The notes: a model not told the origin generated them from the sequence alone. 64,000 bases of DNA from Nesterenkonia pannonica (GCF_019575955.1 NZ_CP080575.1:2046001-2110000), one strand, 5' to 3'. Positions 1 to 10,618 are shown, counted from the stretch's first letter. Numbers and translations: made by a program.

Positions 1-540
1 CGGCGATGTCGAACCCGACTACGCCCTTCTCCCGGTGCCGCAGGGCGAGCTCGGCGATCTCATCGGCGCGGTCGTTCATCCTCATGGCGCACAGCAGCTG
101 ACCGACCACGATGATGCCGTCCTGGTCCGAGACGGACTCCACGCCGTCGGTGAGTCCGGCCTGCACGGCCTCCACGGCCTCGTCGAGGCTGAGGCCGCCC
201 TCAGCATGCTGCTCCGGCGCCCAGCGGACCTCCGCGTAGACGACCCCGTCGGCTGCGAGGTCCTCCACATACTCGCGAGCCACACGACGGAGGTTCTCGG
301 CGGACTGCATCACCGCGGTGGTGTGCGCAAAGGCTTCCAGGTACCTCATGAGATCACCGGAGTCGGCGTTGGAGCGGAACGTCTCCGCCAGCTCCTCGGG
401 GTCCTGGGTCGGCAGCTCGTGGCCGACCTGCTGCGCCAGCTCAATGAGCGTGGCGGGGCGCAGCGCACCGTCCAGGTGGTCGTGCAGGGAGACTTTGGGA
501 GGTCGCGGATCTGGGTCTCGAGGCTGGTTATCATGGCCAT
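1..540 (-). CDS. add: Adenosine deaminase, C-terminus beyond window edge
   Basis: This enzyme deaminates adenosine to inosine in the cytoplasm for purine salvage. Once one missing base near 493 is restored, the N-terminus reads KVSLHDHLDGALRP, the metal-binding HxHxDG signature of the family. Further on come ARWAPEQH-like text (VRWAPEQHAEGG) and KGVVGFDIA, both usual in bacterial adenosine deaminases. Translation probably starts at 540 (MAMITSLETQ); a second ATG at 534 is possible. The gene runs off the left edge, so only about the first 180 residues are present. It diverges from the purine permease at 601, which fits a salvage locus with a shared promoter region of about 60 bp. The frameshift lies in a short homopolymer and is probably a sequencing error. 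Confidence 0.85.
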
Positions 541-600
541 GCCCTCAGCCTACCGGTGCAGATCGCCAGGCAGGGGCCGGTGCGAATAGAGTTCCCCCTC

Positions 601-2076
601 GTGAGCTCTGCACAGACTTCCCAGCAGCCGTTTCCGCCCGAGCCCCGCGGTGGCCTCGACCGCTACTTCGAGATTTCGGCCCGCGGATCCACGGTCAGCC
701 GAGAGATGCGCGGCGGCGTCGCCACATTCCTGGCGATGTCGTACATCATCGTCCTGAACCCGCTCATCATCGGCGCCTCCGCCGATTCCACCGGGCAGTA
801 CCTGGGAGGGGCAGCGAGCCCAACCTTCCGCTGTCGCAGCGGCCACGTCGTTGGTGTCAGGCACGCTGACGATCCTCATGGGCGTGCTGGGGAAGTTCCC
901 GATGGCCGTGTCATCGTCGCTGGGACTGTCAGCGTTCATCACCTACGGGATCGTGGTGCTTCCCGGGATGACATGGGCCGACGCCATGGGCCTGGTGGTG
1001 ATCGAAGGCGTGATTCTGCTGATCCTGGTGCTGACGGGCTTCCGGTCAGCGATCTTCAACGCGGTGCCGCCCGAGCTCAAGGTGGCGATCAGTGTGGGTA
1101 TCGGTCTTTTCATCGCCCTCATCGGCATGGTCAACGCCGGATTCATCCAGAACGCCGGAGGCTGGGCCTTGAGCTGGGCGTCGACGGGTTCGTCTTCGGC
1201 TGGCCGCTGCTGATCTTCCTGGTGGCCCTCTTCGCCCTGTTCGTGATGTGGTCGGCGAACGTGCGGGGCGCCATCCTCTATTCGATCGTCTCGGCCACGG
1301 TGCTCGCCATCACGATCGAGGCGGTCCTCAGCGTCGGTCCCGCGAGCGAGGACCAGCCGTACGGCTGGGACCTCAACGTGCCCTCCCTGGACCAGGAGTG
1401 GTTCGCCCTCCCCGACCTCTCCCTCCTGGGAGAGTTCAACCTGTTGGGCTCCTGGGAGTCGGTGGGGGTCGTCGCGGCAGCCCTTCTGGTCTTCACCCTC
1501 CTGCTGGCCAACTTCTTCGACCTGCTCGGGACAATGGTCGGGGTCTCCAACACCGGCGGGATCCGGGACGAGCGCGGGGAGATTCCCCACTCGCGCCGCA
1601 TCATGGTCTCCGATGCGGTCGGCACCATCGGCGGCGGAATGGGCGGCACCTCGGTGAACTCCGGGTTCATCGAGTCCACCGTGGGCGTCGGGGACGGAGC
1701 CCGGACCGGTCTGGCCAACGTCGTCACCGGCGCACTGTTCCTCGCCACGATCGTGCTGGCGCCGCTTGCTGCCGTCATTCCCACCGAGGCTGCCTCCGCG
1801 ACCCTCGTCCTCGTCGGGTTCCTGATGATGCAGCAGATCACCAAGATCGACTGGACGGACGCCGAGATTGCCATTCCGGCCTTCATGACCATCGTGATCA
1901 TGCCCTTCAGCTACTCGATCACCAACGGGATCGGGGCCGGGTTCATCACGTTCACGGTGATCAAGGCGCTGCGGGGAAAGTTCGCGGAGGCGCACCCGCT
2001 GATGTACGTCACCTCCGCGATGTTCCTGCTGTACTTCGTCTCCGGGCCCATTCAGGACGCTCTCGGCGCGGGCTGA
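601..2076 (+). CDS. NCS2-family purine (adenine/guanine/hypoxanthine) permease
   Basis: Inner-membrane nucleobase permease of the AzgA/PbuG branch of NCS2. The N-terminus has the characteristic segment GGVATFLAMSYIIVLNPLI, and later segments include SSSLGLSAFITYGIV, FFDLLGTMVGVSN and GGTSVNSGFIES, which match the NBAT-like core of the family. About 490 residues with 12 or so hydrophobic segments, normal for this family. Two single-base losses, near 815 (a G run) and 835, and another pair near 1165-1200 move the reading frame; homology continues through all of them. I take GTG 601 rather than the upstream ATG 556 because family similarity begins just after it. Neighbour of adenosine deaminase on the opposite strand, so purine import and deamination are probably used together. 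Confidence 0.88.
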   Translation: MSSAQTSQQPFPPEPRGGLDRYFEISARGSTVSREMRGGVATFLAMSYIIVLNPLIIGASADSTGQYLGGAASPTFRCRSGHVVGVRHADDPHGRAGEVPDGRVIVAGTVSVHHLRDRGASRDDMGRRHGPGGDRRRDSADPGADGLPVSDLQRGAARAQGGDQCGYRSFHRPHRHGQRRIHPERRRLGLELGVDGFVFGWPLLIFLVALFALFVMWSANVRGAILYSIVSATVLAITIEAVLSVGPASEDQPYGWDLNVPSLDQEWFALPDLSLLGEFNLLGSWESVGVVAAALLVFTLLLANFFDLLGTMVGVSNTGGIRDERGEIPHSRRIMVSDAVGTIGGGMGGTSVNSGFIESTVGVGDGARTGLANVVTGALFLATIVLAPLAAVIPTEAASATLVLVGFLMMQQITKIDWTDAEIAIPAFMTIVIMPFSYSITNGIGAGFITFTVIKALRGKFAEAHPLMYVTSAMFLLYFVSGPIQDALGAG

Positions 2077-2082
2077 GCAGGC

Positions 2083-2797
2083 TCACTCCTCATCCTCGCG
2101 GTGCTTAAGCGCAGGCGCACCGGCGGAGGCAGGTCGATGGCTGAGGTGTCCTGATACCCCTCGGGATCCAGATGCACGCCGCGGCGGTCCAACCACCGGG
2201 TGATCCGGGAGAAGATCCGCTCGCAGACCAGGCCGACCACGACGGCGAAGGCTATGCCGACCACCATGGCCAGCAGCATGTGCCCGAAGATGGCGTCGCC
2301 CACTGCGCCCAGGGTCACGAGCCACGATGCCCACAGCAGGGAGGCGACGGCGTCGATCAGGACGAAGCGCGGCAGCGAGTAGCCGGTCGACCCCGCCACG
2401 AAGTTGATCCCCACGCGGGCGCCGGGAATGAAGCGGCCGACGAAGATGACCGGCACTCCGCGCTTGTCCAGCCCATGCCTGGCCCATGCCAGAGTTCGCT
2501 GCATGGCAGGGCGCCGCATCCACCGGAAGCGATCCGTTCCGATGGCCCGGCCGAGCCGATACGCCACGATGTCTCCCAGAATCGCAGCCGCACCGGCCGT
2601 CATGATGACCCACGGCCACCACGGGGTCCCGGGCTGATCCTGGACGGAGCCGAGCGCGATGATCAGGAGTCCGAGGGCAGGGGCGGGAAGAACCCGTTGA
2701 CGGTCACGAACCCGAAGAGGCCGAGCAGCGTCCACCATCCCGAGGCGGCGTCGAGCACCCACTCCTGCAGGGAGTCGAGGAATTCGAAGATTCTCAC
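2083..2797 (-). CDS. DedA-family membrane protein (VTT domain)
   Basis: Polytopic membrane protein of the DedA family, which is implicated in lipid scrambling and envelope homeostasis. Visible family features are GDIVAYRLGRAIG at about residue 75 and FVGRFIPGARVGINFVAG at about residue 120, followed by hydrophobic helices. The true start is probably GTG 2797 (MRIFEFLDSLQEW), reached by restoring a base near 2690. At the C-terminus the sequence reads GCTTAAGC (2103-2110) where GCGAGC would keep the frame and give a natural ending RLREHREDEE before the stop at 2083. The length of about 237 residues is typical. It ends 6 bp from the convergent permease. Confidence 0.85.
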
Positions 2798-2810
2798 GGC
2801 TCAGCGTCCC

Positions 2811-4126
2811 TCAGAGATCGGCTGCGGTGATGCGCGCCGTCACCAGCGGCTCCGGCTGGTCTGCCGTGCCGGTGATCTCCCACGCACCCTCCAGAGCTGC
2901 TTCGGCTCGAGCGATGCGCTGCTCCTCATCCGTGGTGAGGGTCAGCAGGGGCTGCCCCGCCGTGACTCTTTGGCCGGGCTTGGCATGCATGCGCACGCCC
3001 GCCGCAGCTTGGACAGGGTCCTCCTTGCGGGCTCTCCCGGCGCCGAGCCTCCAGGCGGCAACGCCCACGGAGTAGGCGTCGAGGCGCGCCAGCACCCTGA
3101 CTCTGAGGCGGTGACGGTGTGCGAATGCTTGGCCTGCGGCAGCGGGCTCTCCGGGTCGCCTCCCTGAGCGCGGATCATCTGCTTCCAGGAATCCATGGCC
3201 CGGCCGTTGGAGAGGTGCTCCGCCGGATCCGCGTCGACTCCGCGCTCAGCAGCATCTCTCGGGCCAGTGCGAGCGTGAGCTCCACGACATCTGCTAAGCC
3301 CTCCCCGGCGAGCACCTCGACGGACTCCTCCACCTCCACGGCGTTGCTTAAGCGGTCAGGCCGAGAGGCGTGTCCATGCGCGTGATCAGGGCAGTGGTTC
3401 GCACGCCGGCATCGGTGCCCAGCGCCACCATCGTGCGCGCGAGCTCCTGCGCGTCGTCGCGGGTCTTCATGAACGCGCTTACTCCGGTCTTCACGTCAAG
3501 GACCAGAGCATCCGTCCCCTCGGCGATCTTCTTGGACATGATGGAGCTGGCGATCAGCGGGATCGACTCCACGGTGCCGGTGACGTCGCGGAGCGCGTAG
3601 AGCTTCCTGTCCGCCGGAGCCAAGCCTGAGCCTGCGGCGCAGATGACCGCACCCACCTGATCCAGCTGATCGTTGATCTCCTCGTTCGTCAGGTGGGCCC
3701 GCCACCCGGGAATGGACTCCAGCTTGTCCAGAGTGCCTCCGGTGTGGCCGAGCCCGCGCCCGGAGAGCTGCGGGACAGGAACGCCGAAGCTGGCGACCAG
3801 CGGCGCCAGGGGCAGGGTGATCTTGTCCCCACGCCGCCGGTGGAGTGCTTGTCGGCGGTGAGCCGACGTGTGCCGTCGGCCGCCCGCAGTCCGCTGAAGT
3901 CCATACGCTCGCCGGACGCGATCATGGCGCCGGTCCACTGGGATATCTCAGCTCGGCTCATCCCGCGCAGCAGGACGGCCATGGCTAGGGCGCTCATCTG
4001 CTCATCCGCCACTGCCCCGTCGGTGTATGCGCGGATCAGCCAGCTGATCTGCTCGCCGGTCAGAGTTCCGCCGTCGCGTTTGGCGCGGATCAGGTCAACA
4101 GCGTCGTGCTGGTCGTGGGCAGTCAA
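2811..4126 (-). CDS. deoA: Thymidine (pyrimidine-nucleoside) phosphorylase
   Basis: Cytoplasmic enzyme that splits thymidine or uridine with phosphate to the free base and (deoxy)ribose-1-phosphate. The N-terminal helical region ([19 protein letters not shown]) leads to the signature [11 protein letters not shown] at about residue 80, followed by [34 protein letters not shown] and [18 protein letters not shown]. The C-terminus ([18 protein letters not shown]) is the usual PYNP C-terminal domain. The expected length of about 438 residues is met. Frame breaks occur near 3830, at 3346-3353 and near 3110. The one at 3346 is a GCTTAAGC standing where GCGAGC would restore [13 protein letters not shown]. 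The start is a TTG at 4126, overlapping the cdd stop as TTGA, so the two are translationally coupled. Confidence 0.88.
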
Positions 4127-4520
4127 TGCGTCTCCTCCAGGTCTGCGGGGCCGAACGGCTGGGGCAGGACCTGCTCCCAGGAGCGCACTCCCAGCGGGGT
4201 AAGAATGCGCAGGCTGGGCGCGGCGAACTCATTGAGGAGCTGCCTGCACCGCCCGCACGGCATGATGATCTCTCCGGCGCTGTTGACGCAGGCGAAGGCG
4301 ACGATCCTTCCGCCGCCGCTGAGCAGAAGCTGACCGACCAGGGTGCACTCGGCGCACAGACCGACGCCGTAGCTGGCGTTCTCCACGTTGCAGCCCGTCA
4401 CCACCTGGCCGCCGTCGGTCAGTGCTGCGGCTCCGACCGGGTAGCGCGAGTAGGGGCGTAGGCGGCGCTCATCGCTTCTTGGGCGGCTTGGACCAGGCCC
4501 TCAAACTCCTCGTCAGCCAC
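4123..4520 (-). CDS. cdd: Cytidine deaminase
   Basis: Homotetrameric zinc enzyme turning cytidine and deoxycytidine into uridine and deoxyuridine. The zinc site is visible as CNVENASYG at about residue 50 (C-x-A/V-E type) and MPCGRCRQLLNEF at about residue 90 (PCxxC). Length of about 132 residues is typical. One C has been lost in AYAPYSRYPVGAAA near 4450. It starts at GTG 4520, overlapping the end of the upstream M20 gene by 8 bp, and its stop overlaps the deoA start, so M20-cdd-deoA form a tight operon. Cdd plus DeoA feed pyrimidine nucleosides into salvage or carbon use. Confidence 0.9.
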
Positions 4521-5707
4521 GATCCTGCTCCTCCATGGAGGCCTGTGCGGCTCCCACCATCACGCGGAGGCCCGCTCCGATGGCCCGCTCATCGGGGCGT
4601 AGTCGCCGCGGTGAAGGTCGTAGAGCTCGCCCTCGGGAGTCATGGTGCCCAGCCTGAACATGGATCCGGGGACGGCTTGGGTCATCCATCCGAAGTCCTC
4701 TCCTCCCATGGACTGTTCGGCGAGGGTGAGTCCGGCGTCTCCGAGGACCTCTTTGGCGACGCGGTCAAGCAGCGCCGTCTCCGCCTCAGCGTTCTGCACG
4801 GGCGGCACACCGCGGACGTGATCGAGGGAGACGTCCACGCCATAGGCCGCGGCGGCCTGCTGCACGATGGAGGCCAGCACACCGCCGGCCTCCCGCCAGG
4901 CCTCAACGTCCAGAATTCTCATCGTTCCGTGGAGGGTGCCGGTGGAAGGGATGGCGTTGGCCGCGCTGCCCGCTTCGATATGGCCCCACACCAGGGAGAC
5001 CCCGGATCGGATGTCGATGCGTCGTGACAGCACGGCGGGCACGACGGTGGCGATGTGCCCGAGCGCCCCGATGACATCTTCGGTCAGGTGCGGACGTGAG
5101 GTGTGCCCTCCACGGCCTGAGACTTCGATGCGCACCAGATCCCCGGCTGAGGTGATGGGACCGATTCTGGTGCCGATGGCGCCCACCGTCAGCTTCGGGT
5201 CGCAATGCAGGGCGAAGATGCGAGGAAGCGGCTCCAGCAGCCCCCGCTTGACGATCTCCTGGGCTCCGCCGGGGAACTTCTCCTCGGCGGGCTGGAACAG
5301 CACGCGGACGCGGTGGTTGAGGCGGTCCTCGGCATGGAGGCGCTTCAGGGCGAGGGCCAGGCCCACCATGACGGTGGCGTGGATATCGTGCCCGCACGCG
5401 TGAGCGACGCCGTCCTCGGCAGAGGCGTAGGGCAGCTTGGTCGCCTCGGTGATGGGCAGCGCATCGATGTCGCCGCGGAAGCCTGCGGCAAAGGGAGCGT
5501 CCGCGGGCCCGACGTCCACGTAGAGCCCGGTGGTCTCCGGCAGGAGCTGCGGGAGAGACCTGCCGCCTCGAGCGTGCCGCGAATCTGGGCAGTGGTGCGC
5601 ACTTCCTTCCACGACAGCTCCGGGTGGGCATGGAGGTCCCGGCGAAAGCTGATGAGCTGCGGCTCGAGCTCCTCGATGATCGCTTCGGCGCTGGTCTCAG
5701 AGGACAT
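4513..5707 (-). CDS. M20-family amidohydrolase
   Basis: Metal-dependent amidohydrolase of the M20D group (hippurate or N-acyl-amino-acid hydrolase type). Visible are RRDLHAHPELSWKE (N-terminal catalytic-domain motif, about residue 25), GFRGDIDALPITE (metal ligand Asp), GVAHACGHDIHATVMVG (metal ligand His and catalytic Asp), FQPAEEKFPGGAQ (general-base Glu) and GGEDFGWM near the C-terminus. Start ATG 5707. Two frame breaks, near 5560 and 4595, sit in homopolymers; with the second repaired the C-terminus reads GDYAPDERAIGAGL and stops at 4513 inside the cdd start. The substrate is not evident. The upstream manC gene overlaps its start by 11 bp. Confidence 0.88.
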
Positions 5708-6815
5708 CAGAGTCTCCCTTGTCCTTGAGCGCCTGCACTGCTTGCTTCACGTTCTGCGCATGGCTGGTGTTCGTCACAAGGAGGGCATCGCCGGTGTCGA
5801 CCACGACGATGTCCTCCACCCCGATGAGGGCGACGACCCGGTTGGTGTCCGCCACCACGATCCCGGTGGAGTCCTCGGGTAGACCCGGGCCTTGGCGCCG
5901 ATCACTGTCATGCCCTCTTGGTGGCTGGCGGGGTTCAGGCGGGCGATGGCCGCGAAGTCCCCACGTCGTCCCAGGTGAAGTCTCCGGGGATGACCGCCAC
6001 GTCATAAACGGCGGAGGCCGGTTCGGCGACGGCATAGTCGATGGCGATCTTCGGCAGTGTGGGCCAGACCCGGGCGAGGGCGAGGTCCTGGGCTTCGGTG
6101 TTCCACGCTGCGGCGATCCGCGTCAGCCCTGCGTGCAGCTCAGGCTCGGCATCCTTCAGGTGCTGCAGCAGCAGACCGACCGGCGCCACAAACATGCCGG
6201 CGTTCCAGAGGTAGTCCCCGGAGGCGACGTACTCATCGGCGAGATGCTGCTCGGGCTTCTCCACGAATTCCGCCACATGGTGGGCGTGAGGGGCTCCCTC
6301 CACTGGGTAGGCGGGTCCCTGACGGATGTATCCGAAGCCTGTTGAGGGTGGGTGGGCTTGATCCCGATGGTGACGATCTTTCCCGTGGCTGCCGTGGTCA
6401 CCGCCTCACGCACTGCGTCCTGGAAGTCGTCGACCGGGGCGATGACCTGGTCTGCGGCGAAGGAGCCCATGATGATGTTGGGATCGCGCTGGGCGAGGAT
6501 CGCTGCGGCGAGGCCGATGGCGGCCGCGGAGTCTTTGGGCTCGGGCTCCAGCACCAGATCGTTGCTCTGAAGCTCCGGAATCTGGCGGGTGACGGCCTCG
6601 GCGTGCTTGAGCCCGGTGACGACCATGACCCGGTCTTTCGCCAATGGGCTCAGCCGCTCGTAGGTGGAGCGGATGAGCGTGGTTCCGGAGCCGGTCAGGT
6701 CGTGGAGGAACTTGGGCGCGTCCGCCCGAGAGAGCGGCCACAGCCGTGTGCCCACCCATGCGGCAGGGATCACGGCATGGAACCGGGAGAGAGGATCTGT
6801 CGAAGTCACGCCCAC
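5697..6815 (-). CDS. manC: Mannose-1-phosphate guanylyltransferase
   Basis: Makes GDP-mannose from mannose-1-phosphate and GTP for glycans and glycolipids. The nucleotidyltransferase start reads HAVIPAAWVGTRLWPLSR, with APKFLHDLTGSGTTLIR next; downstream are GSFAADQVIAPVDDF, FVEKPEQHLADEYVASGDYLWNAGMF (split by a frame break) and GDFTWDDVGT, all typical of the enzyme. The C-terminal beta-helix part ends in DIVVVDTGDALLV. About 372 residues, normal length. Frame breaks near 6310, 5965 and 5880 are probably sequencing errors. Oddity: the signature normally reads PAGGxGTRLWP; here it is A-W-V in place of G-G/A-V, discussed under findings. Gene symbol by function only. Confidence 0.85.
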
Positions 6816-6844
6816 TAGCGTATCCCCGAGACGGCTCCCGATGC

Positions 6845-6885
6845 AGATGAAGGGAGCACCTCCGGCGAGGTGCTCCCCTTCATCT
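6845..6885 (-). terminator. Rho-independent terminator after sdhB
   Basis: A long hairpin: AGATGAAGGG-AGCACCTC, loop CGGC, then GAGGTGCT-CCCCTTCATCT. The stem of about 18 bp has only one uneven position (GGG against CCCC). It lies about 65 bp downstream of the sdhB stop and 30 bp upstream of the manC start, so it separates the sdh operon from the manC-M20-cdd-deoA operon. Confidence 0.75.
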
Positions 6886-6948
6886 GTGCTTCACGCGCTC
6901 TGCAGCTCGGATGCGGCGATCAGGCGGTGTCGCAGCCTGCTGCCGTGA

Positions 6949-7738
6949 CTAGAGGCTCCTGGTGATGACGGCGGTCTTCACCTCTTGGATCGCTTTGGTC
7001 ACTTCGATGCCGCGAGGACATGCGTCCGTGCAGTTGAACGTGGTGCGGCAGCGCCACACGCCCTCTTTGTCGTTGAGGACCTCGAGGCGCATATCGCCGG
7101 CGTCGTCGCGGGAGTCGAAGATGAATCGGTGCGCATTCACGATCGCTGCGGGGCCGAAGTACTGGCCGTCGGTCCAGAACACAGGGCAGGAGCTCGTGCA
7201 GGCGGCGCAGAGGATGCACTTGGTGGTGTCGTCGAAGCGCTGACGCTCTTCGGGCGACTGCAGGCGCTCCGCCGTGGGCGCGGGGGTGTTCGCCACCAGG
7301 AAGGGCATGACCTCGCGGTAGGACTGGAAGAAGGGCTCCATGTCCACGATCAGGTCCTTCTCCACCGGGAGGCCCTTGATGGGCTCCACGATGACCGGCT
7401 TGGACGTGTCGAGATCCTTCAGAAGGGTCTTGCACGCCAGCCGGTTGCGTCCGTTGATCCGCATGGCGTCGGATCCGCAGATGCCGTGGGCGCATGAGCG
7501 GCGGAACGTCAGCGAACCGTCGATCTCCCACTTGACCTTGTGGAGGGCGTCCAGCACACGGTCGGTGCCGTGCATGGTGACTTCCCAGGTGTCCCAACGG
7601 GCATCCTCTGAGAATTCGGGGTCGTAGCGGCGGACTTGAAGGTTGACGGTGAACGATTCGACGGCACCAGCGCCGCTAAACGGATTCGCCGAGCTCTACC
7701 TTGCTTGCTGGTTCCTGCTCAACAGTGGGAGTGCTCAT
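6949..7738 (-). CDS. sdhB: Succinate dehydrogenase iron-sulfur subunit
   Basis: Electron-transfer subunit of respiratory complex II. Its three clusters are visible: the 2Fe-2S ligands in RRSCAHGICGSDAM and NRLACKTL, and the 4Fe-4S and 3Fe-4S ligands in CILCAACTSSCP and CRTTFNCTDACPRGIEV. About 263 residues. Start ATG 7738, overlapping the sdhA stop as TGATG. The only break is near 7675, where the + strand shows GCTAAAC; reading GCTCGC there restores an open frame from the start into the ESFTVNLQVRRYDPE region. Last gene of sdhCDAB. Confidence 0.93.
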
Positions 7739-9523
7739 CAGTACTTACGCTCCATCGGCTCATAGCGGGTGAAGGTCACGGGTTTGGTGTCGAAGCGCAT
7801 GCCCTTGACTCCCTCGGTCTCAGCCTCGGGATCCTTGTAGAGCATGGTGTGCTTCATGAAGTTGTCGTCGTCGCGCTCGGGGAAGTCTTCGCGGTAGTGG
7901 CCGCCGCGGGACTCCTTGCGGTGCAGCGCCGCCACGGCCGTGACCTCGGCCATGTCGAGCAGGAAGCCAAGCTCCAGGGCCTCGAGGAGGTCGAGGTTGA
8001 ACCGGCGTCCCTTGTCCTGCACGGTGATGCGCTCGTAGCGCTCCCTGAGCTTCACGATGTCCGCAAGAGCCGTCTTGATGGTGTCCTCGGACCGGAACAC
8101 CTGAAGGTTCGCGTCCATGGTCTCCTGGAGCTCGGAGCGGATCGCTGCGACCCGTTCCGTCCCGCTGGAGTCGCGGAGCATGCTCAGCTGATCCGTCACG
8201 AAGGTCTCCGGAGTCTCCGGCAGCTCGACGAAGTCGGCTCCGCTTGCGTACTCAGCTGCGTAGAGTAGGCGCGCTTTCCGAAGACGTTGATGTCCAGCAG
8301 GGAGTTCGTGCCGAGGCGGTTTGAGCCGTGGACCGAGACGCAGGCGACCTCACCGGCGGCGTAGAGGCCAGGGACGATGGTGTCGTTGTCCTGGAGGACC
8401 TCCGCCTTGATGTTGGTGGGGATGCCGCCCATGGCGTAGTGGCAGGTCGGGAAGACCGGCACAGGCTCGGTGTAGGGCTCAACGCCGAGATACGTGCGAG
8501 CGAACTCCGTGATGTCCGGGAGCTTCGCGTCGATGTGCTCCGGCTCGAGGTGGGTGAGGTCCAGGTAGACGTAGTCCTTGTTCGGACCCGCGCCTCGTCC
8601 CTCCCGCACCTCGTTGGCCATGGATCGGGCGACGATGTCGCGCGGCGCGAGGTCCTTGATGGTGGGGGCGTAGCGCTCCATGAACCGCTCACCCTCGCTG
8701 TTGCGCAGGATGCCGCCTTCGCCTCGCGCAGCCTCCGACAGCAGGATTCCCAGCCCGGCGAGGCCGGTGGGATGGAATTGGACGAACTCCATGTCCTCGA
8801 GCGGAATCTTAAGCGCGGTAGGCGATGGCCATGCCGTCGGCGGTGAGGGTGTGGGCGTTGGACGTGGTCTTGTAGATCTTGCCCAGGCCGCCGGTGGCGA
8901 AGACCACGGACTTGGCCTGGAAGATGTGAATCTCACCTGAGGCGAGGTCGTAGGTGACGACGCCTGCAACGCGCTTCTGCTTGTAGGAGGTGCCATCCTC
9001 GCGGACTGCGTCCTCCTCGACGGTGATGAGGTCCAGCACGTAGTACTCGTTGTAGAACTCGACGTTGTGCTTCACGCAGTTCTGGTACAGCGTCTGGAGA
9101 ATCATGTGACCGGTGCGGTCAGCGGCGTAGCAGGAGCGGCGCACGGCGGCCTTGCCGTGGTCTCGAGTGTGCCCGCCGAAGCGCCTCTGGTCGATCTTCC
9201 CCTCGGGCGTCCGGTTGAACGGCAGGCCCATCTTCTCGAGGTCCAGGACGGCGTCGATGGCTTCTTTGGCCATCACCTCAGCTGCGTCTTGGTCGACCAG
9301 GTAGTCACCGCCCTTGACGGTGTCGAAGGTGTGCCATTCCCAGTTGTCCTCCTCCACGTTCGCCAGCGCGGCGCACATGCCGCCCTGGGCGGCGCCGGTG
9401 TGGGAGCGGGTGGGGTAGAGCTTGGTCAGGACGGCGGTGTGCGCCCGCTGGCCCGATTCGATGGCAGCGCGCATGCCGGCGCCATGCGCCGACGATGACG
9501 ACGTCGTACTTATGAACCTGCAT
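7738..9523 (-). CDS. sdhA: Succinate dehydrogenase flavoprotein subunit
   Basis: FAD-binding catalytic subunit of complex II, oxidising succinate to fumarate. It begins [13 protein letters not shown] (Rossmann start, disrupted by a frameshift near 9490). [15 protein letters not shown] contains the histidine position used for covalent FAD in this family; later segments are [56 protein letters not shown] and [14 protein letters not shown]. About 595 residues, as expected. Frame breaks near 9490, 8815 and 8235 join smoothly by homology. It lies between sdhD and sdhB. Confidence 0.93.
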
Positions 9524-9581
9524 AGTGAGGCTGGCTCTCTTTTCGTGGTGCGTAGGTGATCAGGGATGCGTGCGCAGTCGG

Positions 9582-10106
9582 TCAGTTCACGACGTTCTGG
9601 CAGAAGCTCGGAGCGTGCTCCAGCAGCTGGCCCGAGTCGTCGACCAGGCAGGGCTCGAAGGTGAAGATCACCATGGTGCCCAGAATGATGATGACCGTGG
9701 TGGAGACATACAGGATGGACTTCAGCCACATGCGAGTGGTGTCCTTCTCCGCATAGTCGTTCACGATGGTGCGCATTCCGTTGGTGCCGTGGAGCATGGC
9801 CAGCCAGAGCATGGTCAGGTCCCAGAACTGCCAGACGGGGTTGGCCCACTTTCCGGCGACGAAGGCGAAGTCGATCTGGTGGATCCCCTGACCGACCATC
9901 AGGTTGGTGTAGAGGTGCACGAAGATCAGAACGACCAGTGCCACGCCGGAGACGCGCATGAAGACCCACGTGACCATCTCGAAGTTGCCGCGCGAGGAGC
10001 CCTTGCGCAGATACTTCGGGTCGACCTTGCCGGAGCGCGGCGCTTCGATGCCCTGCGCCGGGAGGATTGCTTCAGAGTTAGGTGCTGCGGTCATTGGCGC
10101 ATTCAC
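9582..10106 (-). CDS. sdhD: Succinate dehydrogenase membrane anchor subunit D
   Basis: Hydrophobic anchor of complex II, 174 residues and free of frameshifts. Three membrane segments are seen: VTWVFMRVSGVALVVLIFVH (about residues 45-65), a middle helix around WDLTMLWLAMLHGTNGMR (about 92-110) and ILYVSTTVIIILGTMVIFTF (about 130-150). The HLYTNL and HGTNGMR histidines are in the positions used for heme b and quinone contacts in this family. Its start overlaps the sdhC stop by 4 bp. An unusual 18-residue C-terminal tail ends in SFCQNVVN. Confidence 0.88.
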   Translation of the reverse strand: MNAPMTAAPNSEAILPAQGIEAPRSGKVDPKYLRKGSSRGNFEMVTWVFMRVSGVALVVLIFVHLYTNLMVGQGIHQIDFAFVAGKWANPVWQFWDLTMLWLAMLHGTNGMRTIVNDYAEKDTTRMWLKSILYVSTTVIIILGTMVIFTFEPCLVDDSGQLLEHAPSFCQNVVN

Positions 10107-10508
10107 TCCCCACCGATGAAAAGCATGAGGTGGCGAGCGGAGAACGCCACCATGGTCACGAGCCAGAGGACCAGCACCACATACAGCATCTGCTTGTGGT
10201 AACGGGTCCCCTGCTTCCAGAAGTCCACCAGTATGATGCGCAGGCCGTTGAACGCGTGGAAGACGATCGCTCCGACGAGTCCGATCTCACCGGCAATCAT
10301 GATCGGGTGCTTGTACGCTCCGATCACCGCGTTGTACGCCTCAGGAGAGACGCGCACCAAGGAGGTGTCGAGGACGTGGACCAGAAGGAAGAAGAAGATC
10401 CCGACGCCGGTGATGCGGTGACCGACCCAAGACCACATCCCCTCACGTCCCTTGTAGAGGGTGCCTCGCTTGGCGAGCGCCCCCTTTCGTTTCAGCTGTC
10501 TGTGTCAC
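10103..10508 (-). CDS. sdhC: Succinate dehydrogenase cytochrome b556 subunit C
   Basis: Cytochrome b subunit of complex II. After a short soluble N-terminus the segment GREGMWSWVGHRITGVGIFFFLLVHVLDTSLVR carries the family H-R-x-T/S-G signature and the first helix; the second (IGLVGAIVFHAFNGLRIIL) carries another heme-type His, and a third follows. I start at GTG 10508; this needs one G removed from a run of five near 10482 and gives MTQTAETKGALAKRGTLYKGREG. About 135 residues. First gene of sdhCDAB. Confidence 0.87.
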
Positions 10509-10618
10509 CGGTGGTGAACCTCCATGGATGACGCGGCGACGTCTCTGTCGCGTGCTTGGGTGCGAAATGTTTCCTGCTCATCTTAGCTGTAATTCATCTG
10601 CAAGGACGAATAGTTAAC

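Noticed and set aside
943..1995. Long minus-strand open frame (350 codons) opposite the purine permease
   Set aside because: Composition is Arg/Asp/His-rich shadow text with no family similarity; the + strand carries an unmistakable permease.
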